A stretch of 64,000 nucleotides of DNA from CALRWV02 sp943371965. GTDB taxonomy: Bacteria; Bacteroidota; JABWAT01. The notes beneath the pieces were generated by a model. The model was not told the origin of the DNA, did not search any database, and saw only the letters and a list, made by a program, of their open reading frames with translations. Within the stretch, counting starts at the first letter, position 1. Each line of letters starts with the position of its first letter. The position numbers and the translations under genes were made by a program. The stretch spans positions 124,001-188,000 of the forward strand of contig CALRWV020000003.1 in the NCBI GenBank assembly GCA_943371965.1. Reading direction: 5' to 3'. Shown here one piece after another: positions 8,358 through 19,600 of the stretch.

Positions 8358-10682
8358 ATGAAAAAGTTTCTGATCGGAGCACTTTTATTTGTCACTTTAG
8401 CAGGATTTGCCCAAAATCTGTCACCTTTAGCCACTTATGAGGATGGTTATAACTTCCTGAAATCGATTTCCCTTGATTTATCAAAGGTTGCAACTGTTTC
8501 AAATTTGATTTTGGAAAAAGACACCGGAATATTCATGATGACTGAAGGAAAACTTGTCCTTACGAAACCGGTAAATGGAAGAGTTTGGTCAGCGGTTTTT
8601 ATTGGAAAGGGCAAATTTGAATTTGAACCTTTTACAGAAGTTGAGAAAGATCATCTTTTTCGGTTTTATGAAAGAAAAAAGATTTCCGAAAAAGTTGAAA
8701 GTTTCTTTTTCCTTTTTTCTGATTCAACATTAAATGAACTTCAAGCGAAATTAGATTTCAAACCAGAAGAAAAAGTAAAGAATGCAGAATCTGTTTTGAA
8801 TGATGGAATTAAAACAACGGGATATAGAACCAGATTTTTAACAACAACAAAACTGGGAAAAGTAGAAGTTATGAGGCCTGTTTTGGAACAGAATGGTTCC
8901 GAATTTTTTTATTCACATATTCAACCTGAAGACTTTGATGAATTGATATTTGAGATTGATCCTTTTGAAGAAGAGGAAATTATTTTAAAGCGGAAAGTTT
9001 CAGATGGCCATTATTTTGAAACTGTAAATCAACTGAATCATTATTACGAATATGACAATCCAAGAAATCTTGCAGATGAAAGCAAATACATTATCAATGT
9101 TGAAAATTATGAAATGAATTGTAAAATAGAAGATGATCTTGATTTTTCAGCAGCAACGAAATTAACGATAAATCCTTTGAAAGATGGATATAATTGGTTG
9201 TATTTTTCACTTCACCCGAAACTGGAAATAGATTCCATCTACTGGGAAGACGGATCAAAAGTATCATACTACAAAGAAGAAGATGACAATGAACTATGGA
9301 TTAAGACACAAAAGCCAATCAGTGTTGGACAGAAATTCAATCTCAAAATGTACTACCATGGTAAAATAATTTACAGAGATGATCTTGATTGGTTTTATAT
9401 TCTCGGTTCCAGTTCGTGGTACCCTGTTAACAGAGAAATTGCATCGGTCAACCGCTCGAAATTTGATATAACTTACAAAGTTTCAGATCGGTTTAAATTC
9501 GTTGGTGTAGGGGAAAAGAAAAGTGAAATGGCTGAAAAGGATTATATTACAACAAGATGGGTTTTATCTGAACCTGCTGTTCATAATTCTTTTAATCTCG
9601 GATTTTTCAAGGAGTATGAATTAAAAGATGAAAGAATACCACCAACAACAATTTATATGTCTGAAACCGGTCATAGTGAAATTGGAATGGCTCTTTCTGC
9701 TTCAGGAAATTTAACAGGTAAAAACATGGAAAAACAAGTTGGTGAAGATGTTTCAAATGCTATCATTGTTTTTGATAAGTTATTCGGAAAAAATAAATTG
9801 GCTGAAGTACGAATAACTGAAATTCCATTCAACCATGGTCAGGCATTTCCTGGATTTATTCATTTGTCATGGTCAACATTTCAGGTTTTGGATAACAATG
9901 GATTTAATGAGTTTTTCAGGGCACATGAAGTTGCACATCAGTGGTGGGGATTGGGTGTAGGAGATAAAACTTACCATGATGCCTGGATAAGTGAAGGATT
10001 CGCATCATTTGCAGGTTTGATTTATATGCAAACAGTTCTGAAAGATAATGATAAGTTTTTTAAAATGCTTGATGATTGGAAAAAGGCAATTATGCAAAAT
10101 AGAAATTTCCTGTTTTCAAAGGGGCAACAAGCTGGTCCAATCTGGTTGGGATGGAGAACGAATTCTTCAGAAACCGGTGGTGACTACAATTTAATTATTT
10201 ATAAAAAAGGTGGATGGGTTCTGCAAATGCTGAGAAATATGATGCTTGACAGCAAAACAATGAGTGAAGATCGTTTTTATAATATGATGCGTGATTTTTA
10301 TTCGACTTATTATGGAAAGACTGCTTCAACAGAAGATTTCAAAGAGATTGTTGATAAGCATACCGGAACAGATATGACATGGTTTTTCAAACAATGGGTC
10401 TATGGAACTGAAATTCCAACTTACCGTTTCGGATATGAAACAAATACCACCCCAGAAGGAAAATATAAAGTTACCTGCACAATAAAGCAGGAAAATGTTT
10501 CACCAGATTTTCAAATGATTGTTCCAATAAAAATTAAATTCAAAGGTGACCGTTTTGTAAGATTGCGTTATATGATTAAAGGGTTGGAGTCAAAAATAGA
10601 TTTGCCGCTTTTACCTGAAGAACCGGAAGAAATCATATTTAATGATTTAAATTCTGTTCTTTGTGAAGTTAAATATGAATAA
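8358..10682 (+). CDS. M1 family zinc aminopeptidase, exported
   Basis: 774 residues beginning with a signal peptide (cleavage near GFAQ). The gluzincin motif HEVAH is at residues 523-527, followed after 18 residues by the third ligand Glu546 in WISEGFASF, exactly the M1 spacing; the downstream YKKGGWVLQMLR region supplies the usual Tyr. The N-terminal 250 residues are longer and less conserved than in PepN. It should act in the periplasm or at the surface on peptide N termini. RBS AAGGA lies just upstream of ATG 8358. The gene starts a run of same-strand genes through ftsH with very short gaps. Confidence 0.9.
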   Translation: MKKFLIGALLFVTLAGFAQNLSPLATYEDGYNFLKSISLDLSKVATVSNLILEKDTGIFMMTEGKLVLTKPVNGRVWSAVFIGKGKFEFEPFTEVEKDHLFRFYERKKISEKVESFFFLFSDSTLNELQAKLDFKPEEKVKNAESVLNDGIKTTGYRTRFLTTTKLGKVEVMRPVLEQNGSEFFYSHIQPEDFDELIFEIDPFEEEEIILKRKVSDGHYFETVNQLNHYYEYDNPRNLADESKYIINVENYEMNCKIEDDLDFSAATKLTINPLKDGYNWLYFSLHPKLEIDSIYWEDGSKVSYYKEEDDNELWIKTQKPISVGQKFNLKMYYHGKIIYRDDLDWFYILGSSSWYPVNREIASVNRSKFDITYKVSDRFKFVGVGEKKSEMAEKDYITTRWVLSEPAVHNSFNLGFFKEYELKDERIPPTTIYMSETGHSEIGMALSASGNLTGKNMEKQVGEDVSNAIIVFDKLFGKNKLAEVRITEIPFNHGQAFPGFIHLSWSTFQVLDNNGFNEFFRAHEVAHQWWGLGVGDKTYHDAWISEGFASFAGLIYMQTVLKDNDKFFKMLDDWKKAIMQNRNFLFSKGQQAGPIWLGWRTNSSETGGDYNLIIYKKGGWVLQMLRNMMLDSKTMSEDRFYNMMRDFYSTYYGKTASTEDFKEIVDKHTGTDMTWFFKQWVYGTEIPTYRFGYETNTTPEGKYKVTCTIKQENVSPDFQMIVPIKIKFKGDRFVRLRYMIKGLESKIDLPLLPEEPEEIIFNDLNSVLCEVKYE

Positions 10683-10694
10683 AAAAAACCACCT

Positions 10695-11555
10695 ATGAAA
10701 TCAATTACAAAAGCTGAACTTTTTCTGTTGGGTATTACCCTTATTTGGGGCAGTACTTTCGTAATTACCAAAAATGCATTGGCAACAGCATCACCATTGG
10801 CCTTTATGTCAATCCGATTTGGTTTGGCATCTGTCATTTTCTGGTTGATTTACAGAAAAGAAATCGATTTCAAATTATCCAAAATTTCTCCCGCAGGTTT
10901 GGGTGTTTCACTTTCCATGCTGATTGGGTTTGCAACCCAAACAACCGGTTTGAAATTTACTTCAGCCAGTCATTCAGGATTTATTACGGGTCTGCTGGTT
11001 ATTTTCACACCGATTTTCCAAATTATTATTGAAAAGAAATGGCCTAAATGGGGAACTATTGCAGGTGTAATTTTAGTTACTGTTGGGTTGTTTCTTCTTA
11101 TTAATCCACAAAATATTCTGGATGAGAACACACTGTTGGGAGATTTCCTTACACTGATATGTGCGATCTCATTCGCAATTTACATCGTATTGATTGATAT
11201 AGCTTCCAAAAAAGATAACATATACTTTTTGACATTTCTGCAAATGCTGGTTGTTGCAATTGGTGGCATTATCTGTTCAATTTTTATGGAAGAAGTCTAT
11301 GTGGAATTTAACACAAACTTATTGATTTCTGCCTTATATTTAGCAGTAATGGCTACAATTGTAGCAACTTTCGTTCAAACCAAATACCAAAAAGAAACAA
11401 CTCCGGCAAAAGCTGCTGTCATATTTACAATGGAACCTGTTTTTTCTGCTGTTTTGGCATTCTTTGTTCTGGGTGAAATGATAGGTTGGACAGGAATTTT
11501 GGGCGGCATGATTATTGTAAGCGGTCTTTTGCTGTCTGAATTATCAAAATCATAA
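10695..11555 (+). CDS. DMT-superfamily (EamA) transporter
   Basis: 286 residues made of two tandem EamA repeats, about ten transmembrane helices in all, starting with the typical ITLIWGSTFVITKNAL motif and a second-repeat Glu-Pro motif (FTMEPVFSAVLAF) near residue 240. Members export metabolites or amino acids; substrate unknown. It sits 12 nt after the M1 peptidase gene and 14 nt before ftsH, so it is probably cotranscribed. Confidence 0.88.
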   Translation: MKSITKAELFLLGITLIWGSTFVITKNALATASPLAFMSIRFGLASVIFWLIYRKEIDFKLSKISPAGLGVSLSMLIGFATQTTGLKFTSASHSGFITGLLVIFTPIFQIIIEKKWPKWGTIAGVILVTVGLFLLINPQNILDENTLLGDFLTLICAISFAIYIVLIDIASKKDNIYFLTFLQMLVVAIGGIICSIFMEEVYVEFNTNLLISALYLAVMATIVATFVQTKYQKETTPAKAAVIFTMEPVFSAVLAFFVLGEMIGWTGILGGMIIVSGLLLSELSKS

Positions 11556-11569
11556 AAAAGGCAAACTAA

Positions 11570-13663
11570 ATGGCATTCGATTTTTTCAAAAAGAAAAATG
11601 ACTCTCCTGCTCAGAAACCCAATAACATGGAACCGAAACGTGACCCTAACGGAGCCAAACCGAAATTTTCGATTTGGTGGTATTTGGTCATCCTGGTTGC
11701 ATTGATTGGTGTGCAATCTCTTTTCATGACCGGTGATAAAGGACGTGAAATTCCATATCATCAGTTCAGGAAAGCAATTGAAGAAGGAAAAGTTAAAGAT
11801 ATCGCAATTGGTCAGATTTATATTTATGGCCACTACAAACCTGAAGCGGTAGCTAATCTTCCCAAAAAAGAAAATAAAATAAACATATTTTCTTCAAAAG
11901 ACGATGAGCGCACAGGTTTCATTGTAGTAGGATTGGAAGATAAAGAACTGATTCCATTTCTTGAACAGCACAAAGTTGAGTACCGTGGAATCATGGAAAA
12001 CAACTGGTTTACAGATTTGTTGGGCTGGATTTTCCCGCTTCTTCTTTTAGTTGGTGTTTGGATTTTCATCTTCCGCAGAATGTCTCCCGGTTCTCAGGTT
12101 ATGAGCATCGGTAAAAACAAAGCTGTTGTTTACGAAGATGGTGATGCCACCAGAATTACATTTAAAGATGTTGCTGGTTTGGATGAAGCCAAAGAAGAAG
12201 TCAAAGAAGTTGTTGAATTCCTGAAAGATCCGGGTAAATTCACAAAACTGGGTGGTAAACTTCCCAAAGGTGTATTGCTTGTTGGTCCTCCGGGAACTGG
12301 AAAAACTTTGATTGCCAAAGCAATGGCCGGTGAAGCGGGAGTTCCGTTCTTCTCATTAAGCGGTTCCGATTTTGTTGAAATGTTCGTTGGCGTTGGTGCA
12401 GCCCGTGTTCGCGATTTGTTCAAAACCGCAAAAGATAAAGCTCCATGTATCGTTTTTATTGATGAAATTGATGCAATTGGTCGTTCACGCGGTAAAGGCG
12501 CAATGATGGGCGCAAATGATGAGCGTGAAAATACATTGAACCAATTGCTGGTTGAAATGGACGGATTCAGTACTGATAAAGGTGTAATTATTGTTGGTGC
12601 GACCAACAGACCCGATGTGTTAGATCCTGCGCTATTGAGACCGGGCCGTTTTGACCGTCAGGTTTTAATTGATAAACCTGATTTGATTGGAAGAATAGCC
12701 ATTTTCCGTGTGCATACTAAAAATCTGAAATTGCACGAAAGTGTTGATCTTCGGAATCTGGCTGCTCAAACACCGGGATTTGCCGGAGCAGATATTGCAA
12801 ACATTTGTAACGAAGCAGCTTTGTTGGGTGCAAGAAAAGACAGACCTACCATTGAAATGCAGGATTTTCTTGAAGCGATTGAACGGTCTATTGCCGGGCT
12901 TGAAAAGAAAAATAAACTGATCAATCCGAAAGAGAAAAAAGTCATTGCTTTCCATGAATCCGGTCATGCTATTGTTGGATGGTTTTTGGAAAATACCGAT
13001 CCGGTTCAAAAAGTTTCTATCGTTCCACGCGGATTTGGAGCTTTGGGTTATACCCTTCAAACTCCGATGGAAGACAGATACTTAATGACCAAACAGGAAA
13101 TTGTTGATCAGATCTGTGCTCTGTTGGGTGGTCGTGTTGCTGAAGAAATTGTTTTTGGTGATATTTCAACCGGTGCCCAGAACGATCTTGAACGCATAAC
13201 TAATTGGGCTTATGCGATGGTAACCGTTTATGGTATGTCAGAAAAAATCGGTTACATTTCATTTGCCGATTCCAAAAATCCGAATTACCTGGGTGGAATG
13301 GGATTTGATAAAAAATACGGCGAAGAAGTAAATCATGAAATTGACAAAGAAGTTCGCGCCATTATCAATTCTGCACATGAAAGAACCAGAAATTTGCTGA
13401 ATGAAAAACGCGATCTGCTGGATTTGATGGCGAAAAGACTTCTCGAAAAAGAAGTTTTGGATAAAGCAGAACTCGAAGCCATTCTTGGTAAACGTGCCGG
13501 TGGAGAAGAAGAAGAAGCTGAAATTAAAGCACGTCAGGATAAAGCCTTTGATGATGCAGATCAGCAGGAAGCAGCAGTCCTGGCTGCCTCACAACCCGTT
13601 GCTGAAGAAGTGACTCAGGGAGTAAAGCCTGAGCAAAAGGTTACGCCTGTTCAGCCAAATTAA
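11570..13663 (+). CDS. ftsH: ATP-dependent zinc metalloprotease FtsH
   Basis: Membrane-anchored AAA+ protease that degrades misfolded and regulatory membrane proteins. 697 residues: a transmembrane helix near 32-50, a periplasmic domain, a second helix near 148-168, then the AAA+ domain with Walker A (GPPGTGKT), Walker B (IVFIDEID) and the second region of homology (RPGRFDRQV), and the M41 protease domain with HESGH from His462 and the distal Asp ligand in NDLERIT. The acidic, Glu/Gln-rich tail is variable as usual. A strong terminator follows. Confidence 0.97.
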   Translation: MAFDFFKKKNDSPAQKPNNMEPKRDPNGAKPKFSIWWYLVILVALIGVQSLFMTGDKGREIPYHQFRKAIEEGKVKDIAIGQIYIYGHYKPEAVANLPKKENKINIFSSKDDERTGFIVVGLEDKELIPFLEQHKVEYRGIMENNWFTDLLGWIFPLLLLVGVWIFIFRRMSPGSQVMSIGKNKAVVYEDGDATRITFKDVAGLDEAKEEVKEVVEFLKDPGKFTKLGGKLPKGVLLVGPPGTGKTLIAKAMAGEAGVPFFSLSGSDFVEMFVGVGAARVRDLFKTAKDKAPCIVFIDEIDAIGRSRGKGAMMGANDERENTLNQLLVEMDGFSTDKGVIIVGATNRPDVLDPALLRPGRFDRQVLIDKPDLIGRIAIFRVHTKNLKLHESVDLRNLAAQTPGFAGADIANICNEAALLGARKDRPTIEMQDFLEAIERSIAGLEKKNKLINPKEKKVIAFHESGHAIVGWFLENTDPVQKVSIVPRGFGALGYTLQTPMEDRYLMTKQEIVDQICALLGGRVAEEIVFGDISTGAQNDLERITNWAYAMVTVYGMSEKIGYISFADSKNPNYLGGMGFDKKYGEEVNHEIDKEVRAIINSAHERTRNLLNEKRDLLDLMAKRLLEKEVLDKAELEAILGKRAGGEEEEAEIKARQDKAFDDADQQEAAVLAASQPVAEEVTQGVKPEQKVTPVQPN

Positions 13664-13669
13664 TATTTC

Positions 13670-13698
13670 AAAAAATCCGGTGATGAGCCGGATTTTTT
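13670..13698 (+). terminator. Intrinsic terminator after ftsH
   Basis: Perfect 11-bp stem AAAAAATCCGG / CCGGATTTTTT with loop TGATGAG, ending in six T. It ends the M1 peptidase-DMT-ftsH run. Confidence 0.9.
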
Positions 13699-13754
13699 GT
13701 TTCTGCCTTTTCTATATTTAACCTTTCCAATTTACATAAACTTATTTTCCATTT

Positions 13755-14054
13755 ATGTCACTCTGTTTCAATATTCCACAAAATTTGTATATTAATTTAA
13801 AGGAAGCATCCGTAGAACTTTCAGGTGTAATTACAGTGTCGTTTTCTCAAGATTCATGGACTTTGTGTGATTCATCTGAAAAAGTAAAAGGCTGGTTGTA
13901 TTTTTCAGAAGTTGGAAGCTTTTATGATGTTGAAGTTTCTGCTTCTCTAACAGAATATGAAACTGAAATAAATAAGTTTGTAACTGATTTGATTGAACTT
14001 ATGCAGGAATCTGTTGGAAGTGATGCCTGTAAAACTGGAAGGTGTGTTAACTGA
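13755..14054 (+). CDS. Small hypothetical protein
   Basis: 99 residues, no signal peptide or membrane segment. It starts with MSLCFNIP and ends with a Cys-containing tail (DACKTGRCVN). The stop codon overlaps the start of the Nudix gene (TGATG), indicating translational coupling. No family is recognised; the coupling and normal codon use argue that it is real. Confidence 0.6.
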   Translation: MSLCFNIPQNLYINLKEASVELSGVITVSFSQDSWTLCDSSEKVKGWLYFSEVGSFYDVEVSASLTEYETEINKFVTDLIELMQESVGSDACKTGRCVN

Positions 14055-14602
14055 TGCCCGGAAAATGGATAACCAAAGAAACTGTTCTTCATTCGGACTG
14101 TAAGATTTTCAAAATAAACAGATCAAGAAGGCAAAGTGAAACTTCAGGATATGAACAGGATTTTTTTGTTTTGGAGGGGAATAATTGGGTTAACATTATT
14201 CCGATGACTTCAGATAATAAAGTAATCATGGTTCGTCAGTACAGACATGGTGTTGAAAAAGAAATGCTTGAAATTCCCGGTGGTGCGTTCAATAAAGGGG
14301 AAACTGCAATTGAAGCCGGATTGCGAGAATTGCGTGAAGAGACCGGTTATGCTTCATCAGAAACTTCATTGATAGGAGTTTCTTATCCGAATCCTGCAAT
14401 TCAGTCAAATGAATACAACATTGTTCTGGCTTTGAACTGTGAAAAAAAGTTCGAACAGGAACTTGATCCTGCCGAAGAAATTGAAGTTGAATTTATTCCG
14501 ATCGAAAACATTCCGGAATTGATTTCGTCGGGCGAAATTAAACATTCGCTCGTCATTGTAGCTTTTTATTATTACGATTTATATTTAAAAATAAAAAAAT
14601 AA
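14054..14602 (+). CDS. Nudix hydrolase, ADP-ribose pyrophosphatase-like
   Basis: 182 residues. The Nudix box with pattern GX5EX7REXXEEXG spans residues about 76-98 (GGAFNKGETAIEAG ... RELREETGY). The flanking segments (VRQYRHGVEKEMLEIPGG, YPNPAIQSNE) match the ADP-ribose/NDP-sugar pyrophosphatase group, in which a Pro about 15-16 residues past the box is typical. Likely cleaves ADP-ribose or a nucleoside diphosphate sugar. Coupled to the genes on both sides: 1-nt overlap upstream and a 1-nt gap downstream. Confidence 0.88.
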   Translation: MPGKWITKETVLHSDCKIFKINRSRRQSETSGYEQDFFVLEGNNWVNIIPMTSDNKVIMVRQYRHGVEKEMLEIPGGAFNKGETAIEAGLRELREETGYASSETSLIGVSYPNPAIQSNEYNIVLALNCEKKFEQELDPAEEIEVEFIPIENIPELISSGEIKHSLVIVAFYYYDLYLKIKK

Positions 14603-14603
14603 T

Positions 14604-15023
14604 ATGACCATTTTAGTTGGAATAATTGCTGCCGTCATTTTCTTTATTGTTGTTTCAAGGTGGATCAGAAAACCGCTTGAAAATATCCCCCCAGAATTTG
14701 AGGATGACCTAACACCTCCCAAACCGGAAGAACTTCAGTTGACCGATACCGGCATCATCAGAAAATATCCTCAAATGGAAATGGAAGGTGAAAATCTGAT
14801 GGTCTTTTACAACGGACTATTGATGAGTTCAGGAATCGGGACTTTACTTGCCGAATGCAACACAGTCAATGATGACAAATACATTGCACTGATTGAAAGC
14901 TGCAATGAGTATTTTCTGTTTGAATTTGATTCAGAAAAAAAGAAAGACTTCCTGACAATCTGCAAAAATAAAAAAGATGCGGAAGTACTTTTTCATTCCT
15001 TTGTAGAAGGTTTGAAAAGTTGA
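14604..15023 (+). CDS. Hypothetical protein with N-terminal membrane anchor
   Basis: 139 residues. A single hydrophobic helix spans residues 2-18, then an acidic, proline-rich linker (about 25-45) and a soluble domain of about 90 residues with no recognised family. It follows the Nudix gene by 1 nt, so it belongs to the same small operon (99-residue protein, Nudix, this gene). Function unknown. Confidence 0.6.
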   Translation: MTILVGIIAAVIFFIVVSRWIRKPLENIPPEFEDDLTPPKPEELQLTDTGIIRKYPQMEMEGENLMVFYNGLLMSSGIGTLLAECNTVNDDKYIALIESCNEYFLFEFDSEKKKDFLTICKNKKDAEVLFHSFVEGLKS

Positions 15024-15545
15024 TTTTTCGAAAATAATTTCAAGCAGTAAATTAATTCTCAGAATTCATTAAAGTTTGAAATTCAAAAACGGTAACTGTA
15101 TATTAAAGAAATTTATTACGTTATTTATTCACTATGTTTGATTTACATTTTATTTCAAAAATATTTAATGAAGTTATCCTGTTGTTGTCCCGACAGGATA
15201 GATTTGCTGTTTTTCTGTTATTTCAAAATATTTTCATCCTTATATCAATTCCCCGAATCCTTTATTTCAACAAAAAACATTTTAAATCTAGATTTTCACT
15301 TTTAAAGAAAAAGGTTAAATTCCTTCATTTATTTGTTAAACCCGCTATTCAGTTCACTTCTAATTATAACAGTAAACAAAACATCAAACCGGAATTGTTA
15401 ACTGCTTATTATCAATCTTTATTGACCAACAAAGTTGGAATTCCTCATCTTTAAGTTGTCATTTTGGAACTTTTTTTATTCCAATCTAATTCAGTAAAAC
15501 AAATAAAAAAATAATTTATAAAATAATTAAATCAAGGAAAAAATA
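15024..15545. other. AT-rich intergenic region with a doubtful ORF
   Basis: 522 nt without a confident gene. An open frame at 15134-15454 (106 codons, Leu/Phe/Lys-rich) has no convincing ribosome binding site and no recognisable domain; I regard it as probably non-coding. Two hairpins are visible: TATCCTGT / ACAGGATA around the loop at about 15176-15201, and TTGGAA / TTCCAA at 15464-15484. Before 15546 an AAGGA (about 15534-15540) serves as the ribosome binding site of the next gene. Confidence 0.5.
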
Positions 15546-16559
15546 ATGCGTAAATCATTTATGTTAAACTTCATAATTACTTCTATAGTATTGGTTTTTT
15601 ATGCCAATTCAGTTTCAGCCAAAGTTTGGGTTGTGAACAATAATGCCGGTGGTCCTGGTGATTTTGTGTCGGCACAACTTGCCCATAATGCTTCATCAAC
15701 AGGTGATACTCTGTATTTTGTAGGATCAACTTCAAATTATGGAACTCTTTTGCTAAGTAAAAAGCTTACTCTTATTGGACCCGGATATTTCTTAAATGAA
15801 AACCAGAATACCTATTCAAATAAGAGTACTGCATCTTTCAATTACATCTACGCAAATCAGGGAAATGAAGCAACCGTTACTTCGGGCAGTTTCCAATCAA
15901 AATTGATCGGTTTGGTAATAGACTATTTGGAGCTAAACACAAACGATATTGCAGTTGTTCGGAGTAAAATTCAAAGAATCAGGAATCTAACTTCAGAAGA
16001 TTTATCAGGATTGATCTTAAAGCAAAACTACATTGTCAATTTGGAAAACAATACTTACAATTTTACCAACAGCATATTTACAAATAATATTTTTGCCGGT
16101 ACCTCTTTATATACAGTTAATTCAGTAATAAGAAATAATACATTTCTAACAAATTACGGATCTGATGGTTCCAATGAATATGTTAACAACATATTTGCTG
16201 ATTATACAAACATTACATTCATATACAATATGGATTCGAATAATTTAAGAAATAATATTTTTGGTGGTAATAAGCCTTCTGGATCTGAATACCAAAGCGG
16301 TATTAATAATGTTTTCAGCGCTTATGGAAATATAATTAAATCTTCAGGAACATCTGACGATAAATTCCAATTGAAAGAAGGATCAGTTGCTGCCGGTGCA
16401 GGTGAAGATGGTGTAGATTGCGGTGCATTCGGAGGCTCAGAACCTTATATTCTTTCCGGTCTTCCACCTATTCCTGTTATATATGGAATTACTATTCCGA
16501 ATTCAGTAAATAAAAATGATGGATTGCAGGTTGAAATAAAAGTTAAAGTTCAAAATTGA
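15546..16559 (+). CDS. Exported right-handed beta-helix-like protein
   Basis: 337 residues with a signal peptide ending near SVSAK. The body contains many Asn-rich short strands (NNTYNFTNSIFTNN, SNNLRNNIFGGN) spaced about 20-25 residues apart, as in parallel beta-helix surface proteins, and opens with the VWVVNNNAGGPGDF start common to such proteins. Near the end is CGAFGGSEPY, a frequent close of this type in FCB exported proteins. No T9SS sorting domain is visible at the C terminus. Located just upstream of the giant LamG protein gene. Confidence 0.65.
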   Translation: MRKSFMLNFIITSIVLVFYANSVSAKVWVVNNNAGGPGDFVSAQLAHNASSTGDTLYFVGSTSNYGTLLLSKKLTLIGPGYFLNENQNTYSNKSTASFNYIYANQGNEATVTSGSFQSKLIGLVIDYLELNTNDIAVVRSKIQRIRNLTSEDLSGLILKQNYIVNLENNTYNFTNSIFTNNIFAGTSLYTVNSVIRNNTFLTNYGSDGSNEYVNNIFADYTNITFIYNMDSNNLRNNIFGGNKPSGSEYQSGINNVFSAYGNIIKSSGTSDDKFQLKEGSVAAGAGEDGVDCGAFGGSEPYILSGLPPIPVIYGITIPNSVNKNDGLQVEIKVKVQN

Positions 16560-16633
16560 ATTTGTGGGACTTATTAAACACAATTTCAATCGTAATTTTT
16601 TTTAGGATATTTTGAAAGCATTTGGAGAAAAAT

Positions 16634-19600
16634 GTGAAAACAATAACAATTCTACTGTTAAATTTATTTATATCGCTGTCATCTTTCAGTCAGGTGATAA
16701 ACTACATTGAATATTTCTTTGATTCTGATCCCGGTTTGGGTCAGGCAACCCCAATTGAGTTCACTTCTTATACTCAAGTTGACCAGACTTTTACTGCTGA
16801 TATTTCAACTTTGGAAAATGGAATTCACAAGTTGTTTGTCAGGGCAAAAGATTCAACCGGAAAATGGTCAATTTTGGGTTCAAGGCTTTTCAATGTCACC
16901 GAAACAATCGAACAAACATTAGCAACTCAAATTACCGCTATTGAGTATTTCATCGACACCGACCCCGGTCTCGGTAATGGATTTCCTGTTGATCTTTCCG
17001 CTGGAGCTGACATTACGATTCAATTTGATTCTGAACTGAATTCAATTTCAAATGGGATTCACCGTTTGTTTGTAAGGGCAAAGGATAATAACAATAACTG
17101 GTCAATTCTTGGAAGCCGATTATTCAATGTACAATCGGAACCTGAACAAATTGCATCAACAATAAACAGCATTAACTGGACGGTATCAGGAAATGGGATT
17201 ACTCCATTTTCAGAATCAAAAATAATATCAGTACCACTTTCAGAATTGACTGAAAATATTTCTCCAAACATTTCAGGGCTGACCAATGGCGATTATACAC
17301 TTTCAGTTACCGCGGTTGATAACAATGGAGTATCATCAGTTCCAAATTACCGGACTTTTGGAGTTATTGCTCCTTCCGAAAACAAAAAATCAGCTCAATT
17401 TGATGGTAAAGGGGACAGAATCAGAGTAACAGATTCTGCACCATTGAATGCAAATGCAAATACTTCTGCCTATAAAATAACTGGAAGCAATATAACCTTG
17501 GAAGCTTGGGTTTACCTGACTGAATTGCCGGCATTAAATTCTGAATATGAAATAATTGTCCGACCTGCAACTATTACAAATGGAACTGATCCGTGGTTTT
17601 CATACGCTTTGAATGTTCAAAACTATGATGGTACTCCAAGTTTCAATTTTCACTTATCAGAAGGCGTTGCAGGAACTTCGTTTGGGGCAAGTGCTGAAAA
17701 CCTAACAGTTGAAACAGGAAAATGGTATCATGTAGCTGGAACTTATAACGGTACAGTTGCCAATATTTATGTTGATGGAGACCTGAAGAAGTCAACAGAA
17801 TTTGCGGGAAAATCAATTTCAGAAGGAGCAACAGGTTTATACATTGGGGGATTTACTTATGGTTATTTCAAGGGCTTGATTGATGATGTCCGTTTGTGGA
17901 ATGTTACCAGATCACAACCTGAAATTTCAGGCAACTTAAATACAACTTTATTTGGAAACGAAACCGGTTTGGCAGGTTATTGGCAATTGGATTCCACTTA
18001 TGTAAACGGATCGAATACAATCACTCCTGATTTGACTTCCAACAAAAATGACCTTGCTGTTCAGTTAGATGCAAAACTGGTTAATTTTCCGGAAGGATCT
18101 GAAGTTCAAATCTCACCAACAAATATCAGTTTCCTTTTGGATGGAATTTCAGGTTTGCCTTACAAGTCTGTAGTTATTTCTGATGGATGGCCAAAATCAA
18201 CATTCACTTTAAAATCAGGACCAGACGGAATGATATTGGATGGTGACACACTAAAATGGGAAATTCCTTCATCATCAATCAATACACCTACAGTCGAAAT
18301 TACTGCAAACAATGGTGGATCTGATTTAACCCAATCCAAATATTTATTTACCGAAAATCTGAAAACATTTTCAAACGGTTCGGATATTACAGTAACCACC
18401 CGCGGAAAACTTGGGGCTTATGTATCCGATTCCCGATACACTAATTACGGTCTGTTTTATAAAGGGAAAAATGGGCTGTTCTCTGGTGATTTTTCATTGG
18501 TAGACAAAAATGATTCGAAGTATGCCGGTGGATTGTTTTCAGCTCAAAAAAGTTTTCGTACTTTGACTCAATTTGAATCTGTTTCAGGTAAGTTAAATGG
18601 TTTCTCGGCTTATCAATCTTCAATGGACGATGCATGGGAATCAGAAGGAAGAATAAACGTAAAAGTTTTGCAGACTGTTTATACCAAAACCGAAGAACCG
18701 GACAATAAATATTCAATTATCGAATATAAAATCATCAACACTTCAGGCGCTGAAATTGACAGTTTATACCCTCAGTTTAATGCTGATTTTGATATCGGAA
18801 ATTCCGTTAACAATTTGGGAGGTTATGATCCAGATAATCAACTTTCTTATGGTTATGAAGGTACAGATCCTCAAAATACGAACTATTACGGATTCAGTTT
18901 ATTGAATCATACGGTTTCTGGAGCTGCGATAATCCCGATTGGTCAGGATCCAAATTATTTCAGAAGTACAGCAAATCTGTCAACCTTTACCGGAAATTCT
19001 GTATCTGCTGTAGACACCCGGAACCAGATTTCAAGTGGTCCGTTTACAATAGCTGCAGATGAAACCCTAACAGTTGCTTTTGCAGTTTTGGCAGGTGATA
19101 ATTTCGATGATATACAAACATCTGCCAAACAAGCTAAAAAGTCTTACATCCAAAATGGACGGATTAATCAAAATGCAGCATATTTTGGACTCAACGGCGA
19201 CAGATTGTCTGTCACTGCCGGATTTCCAGTGAATGAATCAGCCAATTATTCTGCATTTCAAAATGTTGGAAAAGCAATTACCGCTGAAGCGTGGATTTAT
19301 GGGATGAGCCTTCCCAAACCAAACTCTGAACAAATAATAATCGGTAGATATTTGGCTGGAGGAACAAGCCCATATCAAACTTATGCATTGAGAATTGCAA
19401 ACTATTCTGAAGATAAACAGCCAAGATTGCAGTTCATCATTTCAGATGGAACAAATGCTGATTGGGGTTCTGCAACTGCAGTTGTTTTACCTTCAACAAT
19501 AGGTCAATGGTTTCATGTTGCCGGAACTTATGATGGAACAACTGTGAAGCTGTATATCAATGGAGAACTGGCTGGTGCAGGAAATTGGAATAAATCCATA

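Noticed and set aside
12130..12606. 158-codon antisense frame inside ftsH
   Set aside because: Shadow of the AAA+ domain coding sequence; no domain or ribosome binding site.
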